Assembly: GCA_026985435.1 (NCBI GenBank)
Contig: JALSQL010000157.1
Coordinates: 1-23,677, forward strand
DNA: 23,677 bases
Source: Acidilobaceae archaeon
GTDB taxonomy: Archaea; Thermoproteota; Thermoprotei_A; Sulfolobales; Acidilobaceae
Direction: 5' to 3'
Shown here: positions 6,445 through 13,952 of the stretch, one piece after another
Position numbering within the stretch: position 1 is the first letter of the stretch
Layout of the letters: every line of letters begins with the position of its first letter
The notes under the pieces: model-generated
The model's database searches: none
What the model was told of the DNA's origin: nothing
What the model saw: only the letters and a program-made list of their open reading frames with translations
Translations under genes and position numbers: made by a program

Positions 6445-7605
6445 GTGAGCGGTGAGGGCAAGGTTACCGTTAGCGTCATAAAGGCCGACATAGGGAGCCT
6501 TGCCGGCCACCACAAGGTGCACCCCGACACGATATTAGCCGCCTCGCGGGTGCTGGCCGAGGCGAAGAAGAAGGGCGTCATAAAGGACTTCTACGTCACC
6601 CACGTGGGCGACGACCTACAGCTGATTATGACCCACTACAAGGGCGTTGACAGCCCGGAGATCCACGGGCTCGCCTGGGACGCCTTCAAGGAGGCCACGA
6701 AGGTTGCCAAAGAGCTTGGCCTCTATGCTGCCGGTCAAGACCTCCTCAGCGACGCCTTCAGCGGCAACGTGCGAGGTCTGGGTCCCGGCGTTGCCGAGAT
6801 GGAGTTCGTTGAGAGGCCCTCAGAGCCTATTGTAGTCTTCATGGCCGATAAGACCGAGCCCGGAGCCTTCAATCTACCCCTCTACAAGATATTCGCCGAT
6901 CCATTTAACACGGCCGGCCTGGTAATTGACCCCAGGATGCACGACGGCTTCGTGTTCGAGGTACTAGACGTGTTCGAGGGCAAGATGGTCCGCCTCTCCG
7001 CCCCAGAGGAGCTCTATGACCTGCTAGCACTCATAGGGACCCCGGCACGCTATGTTATCAAGAGGGTATACAGGAAGTCCGATGGCGAGATAGGCGCGGT
7101 AGTCAGCAGCGAGAGGCTGAACCTGATAGCCGGCAAGTATGTCGGGAAGGACGACCCGGTGGCTATAGTTAGGGCCCAGAGCGGCTTCCCCGCCGTAGGT
7201 GAGATCCTAGAAGCCTTCAGCTTCCCCCACCTGGTAGCTGGCTGGATGCGGGGCAGCCACCACGGCCCACTAATGCCTGTAGGCTTGAAGGACGCCAAGT
7301 GCACCAGGTTCGACGGCCCCCCGCGCGTGGTCGCGCTCGGCTTCCAGGTCCATAACGGCGAGCTCATAGGCCCCGCTGACCTATTCGACGATCCGGCATT
7401 CGACGAGACCAGGAGGCTCGCCCAGGTGATAACGGACTACATGAGGCGGCACGGCCCCTTCATGCCCCACAGGCTCGGCCCCGAGGAGATGGAGTACACC
7501 ACGCTACCCAAGGTGCTGGAGAAGCTCAAGGACCGCTTCGTGGCTGCAGACCTCGGCTACAAGCCCGTGGTTAAGGGTGAGGCGGGCGAGGCCGAGCACG
7601 ACTAA
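6445..7605 (+). CDS. fbp: Bifunctional fructose-1,6-bisphosphate aldolase/phosphatase (FBPA/P, class V)
   Basis: This cytosolic gluconeogenic enzyme condenses triose phosphates to fructose-1,6-bisphosphate and hydrolyses it to fructose-6-phosphate in one active site. At 386 aa it has the family length. Visible motifs are VIKADIGSLAGHH (11-23), the metal-binding HVGDDLQ (53-59), FMADKTEPGAFNLPLYKIF and ADPFNTAGL. KYVGKDDPVAIVR follows, where Y232 and K235 correspond to the Tyr/Lys pair of the aldolase Schiff-base site described in Thermoproteus and Sulfolobus enzymes. RGSHHGPLMPV and FDGPPRVV are family blocks. GTG 6445 fits the family N-terminus and has a GGTG site 8 nt upstream. It is divergent from the DUF711 gene and convergent with sucD. 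It marks the organism as able to run gluconeogenesis, typical of deep archaeal lineages. Confidence 0.96.
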   Translation: MSGEGKVTVSVIKADIGSLAGHHKVHPDTILAASRVLAEAKKKGVIKDFYVTHVGDDLQLIMTHYKGVDSPEIHGLAWDAFKEATKVAKELGLYAAGQDLLSDAFSGNVRGLGPGVAEMEFVERPSEPIVVFMADKTEPGAFNLPLYKIFADPFNTAGLVIDPRMHDGFVFEVLDVFEGKMVRLSAPEELYDLLALIGTPARYVIKRVYRKSDGEIGAVVSSERLNLIAGKYVGKDDPVAIVRAQSGFPAVGEILEAFSFPHLVAGWMRGSHHGPLMPVGLKDAKCTRFDGPPRVVALGFQVHNGELIGPADLFDDPAFDETRRLAQVITDYMRRHGPFMPHRLGPEEMEYTTLPKVLEKLKDRFVAADLGYKPVVKGEAGEAEHD

Positions 7606-7623
7606 GAACACGGCCATCCATAG

Positions 7624-7628
7624 AAAAA
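7624..7628 (-). terminator. Possible U-tract terminator of sucCD
   Basis: On the minus strand a T5 tract lies about 20 nt past the sucD stop, in the 41-nt gap between convergent genes. Archaeal RNA polymerase often stops at such T runs. No hairpin precedes it, so support is positional only. Confidence 0.35.
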
Positions 7629-7646
7629 CATATCTCGACCCGTCGC

Positions 7647-8519
7647 CTACATCACCTCTTTTATCAGATCCGGTATCTCCATAGGAGTCCTGGCGACCCT
7701 AACCCCTACACGCTCTAGGGCCCTCACTTTGCCCTCGTATGTCCCTGTCCCCATCATTATTATCGCTCCCGCGTGGCCCATCCTCTTCCCTGGGGGAGCG
7801 GTTCTCCCCGCTATGAAGGCTACGACAGGCTTGGTGAACCTGCCCTCCTCGACCATCTTGGCGGCCCTCTCCTCCATGTCTCCCCCGATCTCGCCTATTA
7901 GAACTAGCGCCTTCGTCTCGGGGTCCCGCTCGAACAACTCCATAGCCTCGGTGAACGTGAGCCCTACTACGGGGTCTCCCCCTATGCCTATGGCTGTCGT
8001 CTGTCCTAGGCCAGCCTTCGTTAGGGCGTAGGCTATCTCGTAGGTTAGCGTTCCGCTCCTCGAGACTATGCCCACGGGGCCAGGCGAGAAGATGTGGCCC
8101 GGCATTATCCCTATCTTCGTCTTGCCCGGCGATATTATGCCGGGGCAGTTGGGGCCGATCACTGTTGTGCCCCTCTTCTTGGCGTAGTTCACGAATCCTA
8201 GCGCCTCGTGGACTGGTATGTGCTCGGTTATCACGACAACAACCTTCATGCCAGCGTCTATAGCCTCGTACACGGCGTCGGACGCGAACTTGGCTGGCAC
8301 GAATATTATGCTCGCGTTAGCCTCTGGGTGCTCGGCCACGGCCTCCTCCATGGTATCATAGACTGGCACCCCGTAGACCTCTGTGCCGCCCTTGCCCGGG
8401 GTCACGCCAGCCACTATCTTGGTCCCATAGTCAAGCATCAGCTTCGTGTGGAACCTGCCCTCACGCCCCGTTATACCCTGGACGATCACCCTCGTATCCT
8501 CGTTCACGAGCACAGCCAT
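7647..8519 (-). CDS. sucD: Succinyl-CoA synthetase (ADP/GDP-forming), alpha subunit
   Basis: The alpha subunit binds CoA and carries the phosphohistidine in the reversible conversion of succinate, CoA and NTP to succinyl-CoA. The Rossmann CoA-binding start is VIVQGITGREGRFHT. The CoA loop PGKGGTEVYGVPVYDT and IGPNCPGIISPG follow. The phosphorylated His is in KRMGHAGAI, about residue 249 from ATG 8519. SRSGTLTYEIAYALT and GIGGDPVVGLTF are ligase-domain motifs. About 290 aa is standard. The frame also allows GTG 8522, but GGGGGTGA just upstream suits ATG 8519. It follows sucC by about 13 nt with that ribosome site in the gap, so the pair is one operon. In Crenarchaeota the enzyme serves the citric acid cycle or the dicarboxylate/4-hydroxybutyrate cycle; which one cannot be told here. 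Confidence 0.96.
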   Translation of the reverse strand: MAVLVNEDTRVIVQGITGREGRFHTKLMLDYGTKIVAGVTPGKGGTEVYGVPVYDTMEEAVAEHPEANASIIFVPAKFASDAVYEAIDAGMKVVVVITEHIPVHEALGFVNYAKKRGTTVIGPNCPGIISPGKTKIGIMPGHIFSPGPVGIVSRSGTLTYEIAYALTKAGLGQTTAIGIGGDPVVGLTFTEAMELFERDPETKALVLIGEIGGDMEERAAKMVEEGRFTKPVVAFIAGRTAPPGKRMGHAGAIIMMGTGTYEGKVRALERVGVRVARTPMEIPDLIKEVM

Positions 8520-8532
8520 CACAGGTCACCCC

Positions 8533-9681
8533 CTAAAGGCTAACCACCTTCTTCACGGCCTCTATGGGGTCCGTGAATGCCTCGAGGCCGGCCTGGCGTA
8601 GTATCTCGCGGCCCTCCTCCTCGTTCGTGCCAGAGAGCCTTATCACGATGGGCTTCCTGAGGCCGCCCAGCTCCTCTATGGCCTTAACGACCCCCCTGGC
8701 GACCTCGTCGCACCTGGTTATCCCTCCGAATATGTTCATGAATATCTTCCTCGCCTTGGGGAACTCGAATAGGAAGCCTACCGCTGTCTTCACGAGCTCA
8801 GCACTCGCGCCCCCTCCTATGTCTAGGAAGTTGGCCGGCTTGCCGCCGTACTCGTATACTAGATCCATAGTCGTCATCGTTAGCCCCGCCCCGTTACCTA
8901 TTATCCCGATATCACCGTCTAGCTCGACGAAGGCTAGTCCCATCTTCCTCGCCCTGATCTCCCACTCCGTGTACTCGCCTGTCTCCTCTATCTTCCTCTC
9001 GCCGAGCTCCGGGTGCCGGTAGAGGGCGTTATCGTCGACTATTAGCCTAGCGTCGAGAGGTATCACCTTGTCCCCGACTAGTGCTAGGGGGTTGCTCTCG
9101 GCGAGTTCCGCGTCGTAGTCCATGAAAACCCTGTATAGCGCCGTGAGGAAGTTAGCGAAGGACGATAGTGCCTTGCCGCTGAGCCCTATCTTCTTACCTA
9201 TGCTCCTCGCGTGGTACCCGCGCAGGCCGACCTCGGGGTTCACGTGTAGGCGAACTATGCTCTCAGGCTTCTCCCGGGCTATCTCCTCTATATCCATCCC
9301 TCCATACTTCGAAGCCAGCACCACAGGCTTCCGCTCGCTCCTATCTATCACTATGGCAGCGTAGAGCTCTACATCGTGCGGTATAGCCTTCTCTACCAGT
9401 ATGTAGGAGGGCTTGAGGCCCTTGATCGGGGTCTCGAAGAGCTTGTTAACAAGCTCGACAGCCTCCTCCAGCGTGTTAGCGATCTTTATGCCACCAGCCT
9501 TGCCCCTGCCAGCCACTAGCACCTGGCTCTTAACCACGACTGGCGGCTCTAGGCCGGCCTCCGCCAGTTTGGCTGCTGGATCCTCGCCGCGAGCTATAAG
9601 GACGCTAGGCGGCACCTCTACCCCGTACTTCTTCAAAATCTCCTTGGCCTCGAACTCGAATAGCTTCAACAGCCACACCAT
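8533..9681 (-). CDS. sucC: Succinyl-CoA synthetase (ADP/GDP-forming), beta subunit
   Basis: The beta subunit binds nucleotide and succinate and partners SucD. An N-terminal ATP-grasp domain (KLFEFEAKEILKKYGVEVPP at about 6-25, then PVVVKSQVLVAGRGKAGGIK) covers roughly the first 230 residues. AESNPLALVGDKVIPLDARL carries metal-binding residues. The C-terminal domain has GNGAGLTMTTMDLV, the GGGAS succinate loop and IFMNIFGGITRCDEVA, all standard. At 382 aa it is full length. It starts at ATG 9681; a minus-strand ATATATTC box centred about 25 nt upstream implies an essentially leaderless message. The order sucC-sucD, with a 10-13 nt gap, is the usual operon. It is convergent with the gluconeogenic FBPA/P gene. 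Confidence 0.96.
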   Translation of the reverse strand: MVWLLKLFEFEAKEILKKYGVEVPPSVLIARGEDPAAKLAEAGLEPPVVVKSQVLVAGRGKAGGIKIANTLEEAVELVNKLFETPIKGLKPSYILVEKAIPHDVELYAAIVIDRSERKPVVLASKYGGMDIEEIAREKPESIVRLHVNPEVGLRGYHARSIGKKIGLSGKALSSFANFLTALYRVFMDYDAELAESNPLALVGDKVIPLDARLIVDDNALYRHPELGERKIEETGEYTEWEIRARKMGLAFVELDGDIGIIGNGAGLTMTTMDLVYEYGGKPANFLDIGGGASAELVKTAVGFLFEFPKARKIFMNIFGGITRCDEVARGVVKAIEELGGLRKPIVIRLSGTNEEEGREILRQAGLEAFTDPIEAVKKVVSL

Positions 9682-9701
9682 GCAGGGGCCGGGGAGCGGT
9701 A

Positions 9702-9709
9702 GAATATAT
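9702..9709 (-). promoter_or_regulatory. TATA box of the sucCD operon
   Basis: ATATATTC on the minus strand is centred about 25 nt before ATG 9681, the spacing expected of a leaderless archaeal transcript. It is the most AT-rich spot in this intergenic region. Confidence 0.6.
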
Positions 9710-9847
9710 GGGCGAAGCCGAACCCCACGCTATGCCCCACCCTCCAGCTACTATTAACCCCCCCAAGCGCGGTCCGGAGCCTGGTTATTCTTCACAGCCC
9801 AGCCCCTGGCCGGGCTCAGGCCTTACACAGCTCTTCATCCCACCTAC

Positions 9848-9896
9848 GGGCCCAGCACTACCGCATCTAAAGAACCCCCCGGGCCCCGCTGGGCCT
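9848..9896. repeat. Inverted repeat bracketing a TATA-like element
   Basis: GGCCCAGC (9849-9856) and GCTGGGCC (9888-9895) form a perfect 8-bp inverted repeat separated by 31 nt. The enclosed ATCTAAAGAAC could be the TATA box of the 190-aa gene starting at 9913 or a little later. The wider gap 9682-9912 otherwise holds only the sucC promoter. Function unknown. Confidence 0.35.
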
Positions 9897-9912
9897 CTGG
9901 GTGTAGGGACTC

Positions 9913-10485
9913 TTGCCGTCGGCGCCGCCCGGCTCTGTGGCTGTGGAGTCTAGCGTGCTCTATAGGCTAGACAAGGAAGCACTGGAGGCTCTAGCCGAGG
10001 CCGCCGCTGCCAGCCGAGCAGTCCTAGTCGAGTCGCCGACAATAGTCAGCGTCGAGGGTCCATCAGGCCCCCTACTGGCGAGCCTGGGCCCGGCGTCCCT
10101 GGTGTTCCCCGACGACCCAGGCATCGAACTCCCACCCCCGGGGCCCTTTAGGCTGAGGAGCCGCGAGTGGATTGACGGTTGCCAGGTGTCTAGGGTCGCA
10201 GACGCTTACACGCCAGAGGGCGCCTACGTGGAGCGCTCGGGGCGCCTCGTCGCCGTTGACTATAGGGATCCAGTGGCGCTCCTACTTAACGGGACCTGGG
10301 GTATCTTCGAGGTCTACCCCGACCCGTTGGAGGGGGAGGTTCCATTAGCTACGCTCGACGATCCACGGGGGCCCCTGGCGCTGGGGCGTCTACCCGACGG
10401 TCGCTACGCCGTGCACGTCCGCGGCGGCGGTATAGCCGATCTAGCCCTGGCTATAGCCGGACTGAGGGGCGGCTGCGGGGGCTAG
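9913..10485 (+). CDS. Hypothetical 190-aa protein, no recognised family
   Basis: I do not recognise this protein. It is soluble, acidic and rich in Pro, Gly, Leu and Asp. A probable helix (DKEALEALAEAAAASRA, about 20-36) is followed by short strands separated by proline turns (IELPPPGPFRLRSREW; ATLDDPRGPLALGRLPDGRY). The C-terminus, after GGGIADLALAIAGLRG, ends in GGCGG. There are no membrane helices and only two cysteines. The TTG 9913 reading has GGGTG about 10 nt upstream; GTG 9937 or GTG 9943 are alternatives that lose only the Pro-rich start. Codon use resembles its neighbours, and the frame is long for a GC-rich gap, so it is probably real. It is co-directional with the winged-helix gene 116 nt downstream, with no firm functional link. 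Confidence 0.55.
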   Translation: MPSAPPGSVAVESSVLYRLDKEALEALAEAAAASRAVLVESPTIVSVEGPSGPLLASLGPASLVFPDDPGIELPPPGPFRLRSREWIDGCQVSRVADAYTPEGAYVERSGRLVAVDYRDPVALLLNGTWGIFEVYPDPLEGEVPLATLDDPRGPLALGRLPDGRYAVHVRGGGIADLALAIAGLRGGCGG

Positions 10486-10582
10486 GCGGTTGGTCGGTGA
10501 TCCTCACGGCCCCCGCTATAGGGCTCGGAGTAGGGTAGCTTCGCCCACGGCCCCCGCGGCCTCCTTGTGTGCTGCGGGAGGG

Positions 10583-10588
10583 TATATT
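10583..10588 (+). promoter_or_regulatory. TATA-like element before the winged-helix gene
   Basis: TATATT stands out in a GC-rich gap 14-19 nt before the proposed ATT codon at 10602. A start 25 nt downstream would fall near 10610, slightly inside the proposed reading frame. Promoter and start proposals therefore do not agree perfectly. Confidence 0.4.
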
Positions 10589-10601
10589 GGGGTGAGGCGG
10601 C

Positions 10602-10940
10602 ATTAGTAGGTTCCCTAGGAAGAGGGAGTGGGCCGCCCTGACCATACTCTACCGCCGCGGCCCGAGGCTGAACCTTGGGGAGGCAGTGGATATCCTCAGG
10701 TTGGAGCTATGCGTTACCAAGCGGACGGCCCGGAGGATAGTTAAGAGGCTGCGGAGGCTCGGCCTGGCGAGCGTCCTCCGCGAGCGTGACAGCTTGGTGG
10801 TGGAGGTGATCAACCCCGCCGAGGCCCTCGAGAGGCTGGTCCTGGAGTACTCTGCAAGGCGGCGGTCGAGATGTAAGCTCCCACCGCCGGGATCCCCTGA
10901 TGGGGGCGCGTGTGGGGAGGGCTGTACTCGCAGAGGCTAG
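10602..10940 (+). CDS. Small winged-helix DNA-binding protein, apparent ATT start
   Basis: This is a probable transcription regulator of about 112 aa. The frame is open from the stop at 10593-10595. A winged-helix pattern runs through RKREWAALTILYRRGPRLN (helix 1), LGEAVDILRLELC, the recognition helix VTKRTARRIVKRLRRLGLAS and wing LRERDSLVVEVI, ending in a basic Cys-containing tail (SARRRSRCKLP, CGEGC). The first canonical start is GTG 10686, but that cuts away helix 1. GGTGAGG at 10590-10596 stands 5 nt before an in-frame ATT at 10602, so I propose ATT as start. CTG 10638 is another option; annotation from GTG 10686 would be 84 aa. An unannotated frameshift or a different transcript start are alternatives. 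The fold call is moderately sure; the start is uncertain. Confidence 0.55.
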   Translation: MSRFPRKREWAALTILYRRGPRLNLGEAVDILRLELCVTKRTARRIVKRLRRLGLASVLRERDSLVVEVINPAEALERLVLEYSARRRSRCKLPPPGSPDGGACGEGCTRRG

Positions 10941-10957
10941 CCGCCTATGTTGAGGCC

Positions 10958-10963
10958 TTTAAG
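10958..10963 (+). promoter_or_regulatory. TATA box of the thioredoxin reductase gene
   Basis: TTTAAG lies about 40 nt before GTG 11002. Transcription would begin near 10986, just upstream of the GGTGGGG ribosome site at 10991-10997. Confidence 0.5.
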
Positions 10964-11001
10964 TTCCGACCGCGCCCCCGCCATCTACTAGGTGGGGAGC
11001 T

Positions 11002-12012
11002 GTGTCGCTTAGACTAGGCAGGATGAGGAAGCCCAAGCGTGGGGATAGGTTCGACGTCGTCATAGTAGGTGGGGGCCCCGCCGGCCTCTCGGCGGCCATC
11101 TACGCCGTGAGGTTCCTCCTGAAGACAGGCGTGTTTACCGAGAATGTGGGGGGCCAGCTCAACGACACTGACTACGTGGACGATTATCCCGGCATGGGTA
11201 AGGTCAGCGCCTCGCAGCTCATATCTAGCTTCCGCAGGCACGCGGAGACATACTTCCATGTCCCCATATACGAGAGGGTTCATATCGAAGGCTTCGAGAG
11301 GGTTGATGACACGTGGTTCAGGGTCTACGGCACCCCAAACGTGGAGGTATACGCTAAGACAATAATTATGGCGGTCGGCTCGAGGAGGAGGAAGCTGGGG
11401 GTTCCCGGGGAGAAGGAGTACACTGGCCGGGGCGTGAGCTACTGTAGCGTCTGCGACGCCCCCTTCTACAAGGGTAAGGATAGCGTCGTTGTCGTTGGCG
11501 GGGGTGACGCCGCGTTCGAGGGGGCAATTCTGCTATCGGGCTATGTGAACAGAGTCTACCTAGTCCATCGGCGGAGGCAGTTCAGGGCTAAGCCGTGGTT
11601 CGTGGAGGAGGCCAAGTCGAGGGGCAACATAGAGTTCGTGCTTGACAGTGTGGTCGACGAGATCCGCGGCGATGGAAGTAGGGTCACCAGCGTCGTCGTC
11701 AGAAACAAGGTTACGGGGGAGAGGAGGGAGATAAACGTTGACGGGGTGTTTATCGAGATAGGCTTCGAGCCCCCGAAGGAGTGGTTCCGCTCCCTCGGCC
11801 TCGATGTGGACGAGAGAGGCTACATTAAGGTGGACCACTGGCTCCGCACAAACATCCCCGGAGTCTTCGCGGCTGGGGACTGCACCAACGTGTGGATAGG
11901 CTTCCGCCAAGTCGTCACAGCGGCCGCCATGGGAGCTGTCGCAGCGTACTCCGCCTACACGTACCTGGCTGAGAGAGGTTTATACGCCCCGGTAAAGCCG
12001 GGTAAGGACTAG
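11002..12012 (+). CDS. trxB: Thioredoxin reductase (FAD/NAD(P)H-dependent)
   Basis: This 336-aa low-molecular-weight flavoenzyme passes electrons from NAD(P)H through FAD and a Cys pair to thioredoxin or a glutaredoxin-like partner. FAD-binding GGGPAG is at 23-28, after a basic 16-residue lead. GGQLNDTDYVDDYPG follows. The redox pair is C148 and C151 in SYCSVCDAPFYKG. The second dinucleotide fold has GGGDAAFEGA (166-175), then HRRRQFRA (189-196), whose arginines suggest NADPH use. GVFAAGDCT is the FAD-closing motif. It starts at GTG with GGTGGGG 4 nt upstream. Position 33-50 (IYAVRFLLKTGVFTENVG) is a slightly unusual version of the family's first helix and strand. No thioredoxin gene is adjacent. 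Confidence 0.94.
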   Translation: MSLRLGRMRKPKRGDRFDVVIVGGGPAGLSAAIYAVRFLLKTGVFTENVGGQLNDTDYVDDYPGMGKVSASQLISSFRRHAETYFHVPIYERVHIEGFERVDDTWFRVYGTPNVEVYAKTIIMAVGSRRRKLGVPGEKEYTGRGVSYCSVCDAPFYKGKDSVVVVGGGDAAFEGAILLSGYVNRVYLVHRRRQFRAKPWFVEEAKSRGNIEFVLDSVVDEIRGDGSRVTSVVVRNKVTGERREINVDGVFIEIGFEPPKEWFRSLGLDVDERGYIKVDHWLRTNIPGVFAAGDCTNVWIGFRQVVTAAAMGAVAAYSAYTYLAERGLYAPVKPGKD

Positions 12013-12049
12013 GGGCCACCGCGACCCCCAGGCCTACTGGGTGAGCCTC

Positions 12050-13114
12050 ATGGCCAGCCTAAGACTGGAGGGCGTCCCCAAGAAGTACCTACCGCTCTAC
12101 GAGAGAATGGTGAAGCAGAAGTACCACTTCGTCGGAAGGCACAGCGTGGTGAAGAAGTGCTACTGGAACCACGCGGCCCTAACGCAGCATAGGTTCTGCT
12201 ACAAGTGCAAGTTCTACGGTATCGAGAGCCATAGATGCATCCAGATGAGCCCGACGGCGTTCTGGTGCTGGAACGCCTGCCTGCACTGCTGGAGGCTCCG
12301 CCCGCAGGACGTCGGCGTGGAGTGGGATGAGACAAAAATGCCATTCCACGACGACCCGAAACTCATCGTTGACGGTATAATAAAGGAGTACCGCAGGATA
12401 ATAAGCGGTTACAAGGGGCACCCCAGGGTCGACCCCCAACTCCTGAAGGAGGCCATGGAGCCCAAGCATGTAGCTATAAGCCTGACGGGGGAACCGACCC
12501 TCTACCCGCTCCTGGACGGCCTCATAAAGGAGATACACAGGCGGGGTATGACAACATTCCTCGTGACCCGCGGCGTTAGACCCGACATCCTGGCGAACCT
12601 AGACGAGGAGCCGAGCCAGCTCTACGTCAGCCTCGAGGCTTGGGACAAAAGGTCGTACAACTACTTCACCCGCCCCCTCGTGCCTAGGGCGTGGGAGCTC
12701 ACCCTCGAGACGCTGGAGATGCTGCCGAGCTTCTCGAGTCCGACCGTCATAAGGATAACCCACGTGAAGGGCTTCAACGATACGGAGGAAGCGGTAAGAG
12801 GGTTTGCTAGGCTAATCGAGCTGGCTCAGCCGACATACATAGAGGTAAAGGCTTACATGTACGTTGGCGCCTCCAGGGAGAGACTCACGCGGGAAAACAT
12901 GCCATCCCACGAGGAGGTGGTACAGCTAGCCAAGCGTATCTCGGAGGCGACGGGCTACCCGATACGCAGCGAGAGCAGGCCCAGCAGGGTAGTGCTCCTT
13001 AGCCGGCTCGAGAAACCCATACGCCACGGTAAGGGCTGCCCATGGGGCTGGAGGGGCCGCGACGAGGCCGCGCCTGGAGAGTACGAGGACTCCTCTCCAG
13101 ACACGAGACCCTAG
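12050..13114 (+). CDS. taw1: Taw1, 4-demethylwyosine synthase (tRNA-Phe wybutosine pathway)
   Basis: This 354-aa radical SAM enzyme condenses N1-methylguanosine-37 of tRNA-Phe with pyruvate to form the tricyclic 4-demethylwyosine. It has the diagnostic two-cluster arrangement: C37, C50 and C63 at 13-residue intervals, then the radical SAM motif C73-x3-C77-x2-C80 (FWCWNACLHCWR). This spacing matches Methanocaldococcus TYW1. SLTGEPTLYP and the VSLEAWDKRSYN region are family blocks, and a conserved KGCPWGW lies near the end. ATG 12050 is preferred over GTG 12041 because GGTGA at 12040-12044 is a well-placed ribosome site. It lies 37 nt after trxB and may be co-transcribed. The stop shares CTAG with the convergent sirtuin gene. 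Confidence 0.95.
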   Translation: MASLRLEGVPKKYLPLYERMVKQKYHFVGRHSVVKKCYWNHAALTQHRFCYKCKFYGIESHRCIQMSPTAFWCWNACLHCWRLRPQDVGVEWDETKMPFHDDPKLIVDGIIKEYRRIISGYKGHPRVDPQLLKEAMEPKHVAISLTGEPTLYPLLDGLIKEIHRRGMTTFLVTRGVRPDILANLDEEPSQLYVSLEAWDKRSYNYFTRPLVPRAWELTLETLEMLPSFSSPTVIRITHVKGFNDTEEAVRGFARLIELAQPTYIEVKAYMYVGASRERLTRENMPSHEEVVQLAKRISEATGYPIRSESRPSRVVLLSRLEKPIRHGKGCPWGWRGRDEAAPGEYEDSSPDTRP

Positions 13115-13872
13115 CACTCAGCACACTCCAGCCTCAGCCCCATTATCGCGGCTAGCCTCTCGAAGAATGGAGCCGCCCTCTCTCTAGCCTCCACTGACGC
13201 TATCCCACTATACCTGTTAGGCTCCGGGTTAACGTTGATTATATCCGCGCCGTGCTCCCACGCGTAGACAGGTATCGAGCCAGCCGGCTCCACGACGCCT
13301 GTCGTACCAACAACTATGACCAGGTCCGCCCTCGAAGCCTCCTCGAATGCCCGCCGGAGAGGCAGCTCGGGTAGAGGCTCCCCGAACCACACCACGTCCG
13401 GCCTGGCCAGGGCGCCGCAGCGCGGGCAGCGGAGGGGTATCTCGTCCATGCTGGGCGGTCTGGCCAGCTGCCAGGTGTGGCCACAGGCCACGCACCTCGC
13501 CCTCCAGATATTCCCGTGTAGCTCTATTACCCTCCGCGATCCCGCCCTCTGGTGGAGCCCGTCAACGTTCTGGGTGATCACCGCCTTCAGGAGGCCTGCG
13601 CGCTCTAACGCTGCCAGGGCGAGGTGCGCAGCGTTCGGCCTAGCCCTGGCTATAATGCCCATCCTCCACGCGTACCACTCCCAGACCAGCCTGGGGTTCC
13701 TCCTGAACGCCTCTGGTGTCGCCAGTTCTTCTGGCCTGAAACGCCTCCAGAGGCCGTTGGCGCCACGGAACGTGGGTATTCCACTGTCCGCGGATATCCC
13801 GGCCCCCGTGAAGGCGATTGCATACCTGGACTCCCCTATCAGCCTCGCCGCCTCCTCCGCCGGGTCGCCCAA
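13111..13872 (-). CDS. cobB: Sir2-family NAD-dependent protein deacylase
   Basis: This 253-aa sirtuin removes acyl groups from lysine using NAD; in Sulfolobus the homologue acts on the chromatin protein Alba. Motifs in order are FTGAGISADSGIPTFRG (21-37), TQNVDGLHQRAGS (100-112), catalytic H119 in ELHGN, zinc ligands C127, C130, C149 and C152, then VWFGE and the VGTTGVVEPAG loop. WYAWRM at 66-71 gives Y67-x-x-R70, the pair that in class III sirtuins binds negatively charged acyl groups such as succinyl-lysine. It starts at TTG 13872 with GGAGGGG about 6 nt upstream; no better start is in frame. It is convergent with taw1 (shared CTAG stop) and divergent from the DUF2258-like gene. Confidence 0.94.
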   Translation of the reverse strand: MGDPAEEAARLIGESRYAIAFTGAGISADSGIPTFRGANGLWRRFRPEELATPEAFRRNPRLVWEWYAWRMGIIARARPNAAHLALAALERAGLLKAVITQNVDGLHQRAGSRRVIELHGNIWRARCVACGHTWQLARPPSMDEIPLRCPRCGALARPDVVWFGEPLPELPLRRAFEEASRADLVIVVGTTGVVEPAGSIPVYAWEHGADIINVNPEPNRYSGIASVEARERAAPFFERLAAIMGLRLECAEC

Positions 13873-13905
13873 GTCCGCCCCTCCACGAGCTACATCGTTG
13901 AGAAC

Positions 13906-13911
13906 TATAAA
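13906..13911 (+). promoter_or_regulatory. TATA box of the DUF2258-like gene
   Basis: TATAAA is the clearest TATA in this gap. Transcription would start near 13934, followed by GGAGGTG at 13937-13943 and ATG 13953. Confidence 0.6.
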
Positions 13912-13952
13912 CCTCCGCAGGCGCTGCTTAGAACGCGGAGGTGCAGCGGGTA

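Noticed and set aside
9780..9850. Minus-strand GATGAAG...CTGA...GTGAAGA as a possible C/D RNA upstream of sucC
   Set aside because: Neither C box matches RUGAUGA and no terminal D box follows; it is likely chance.
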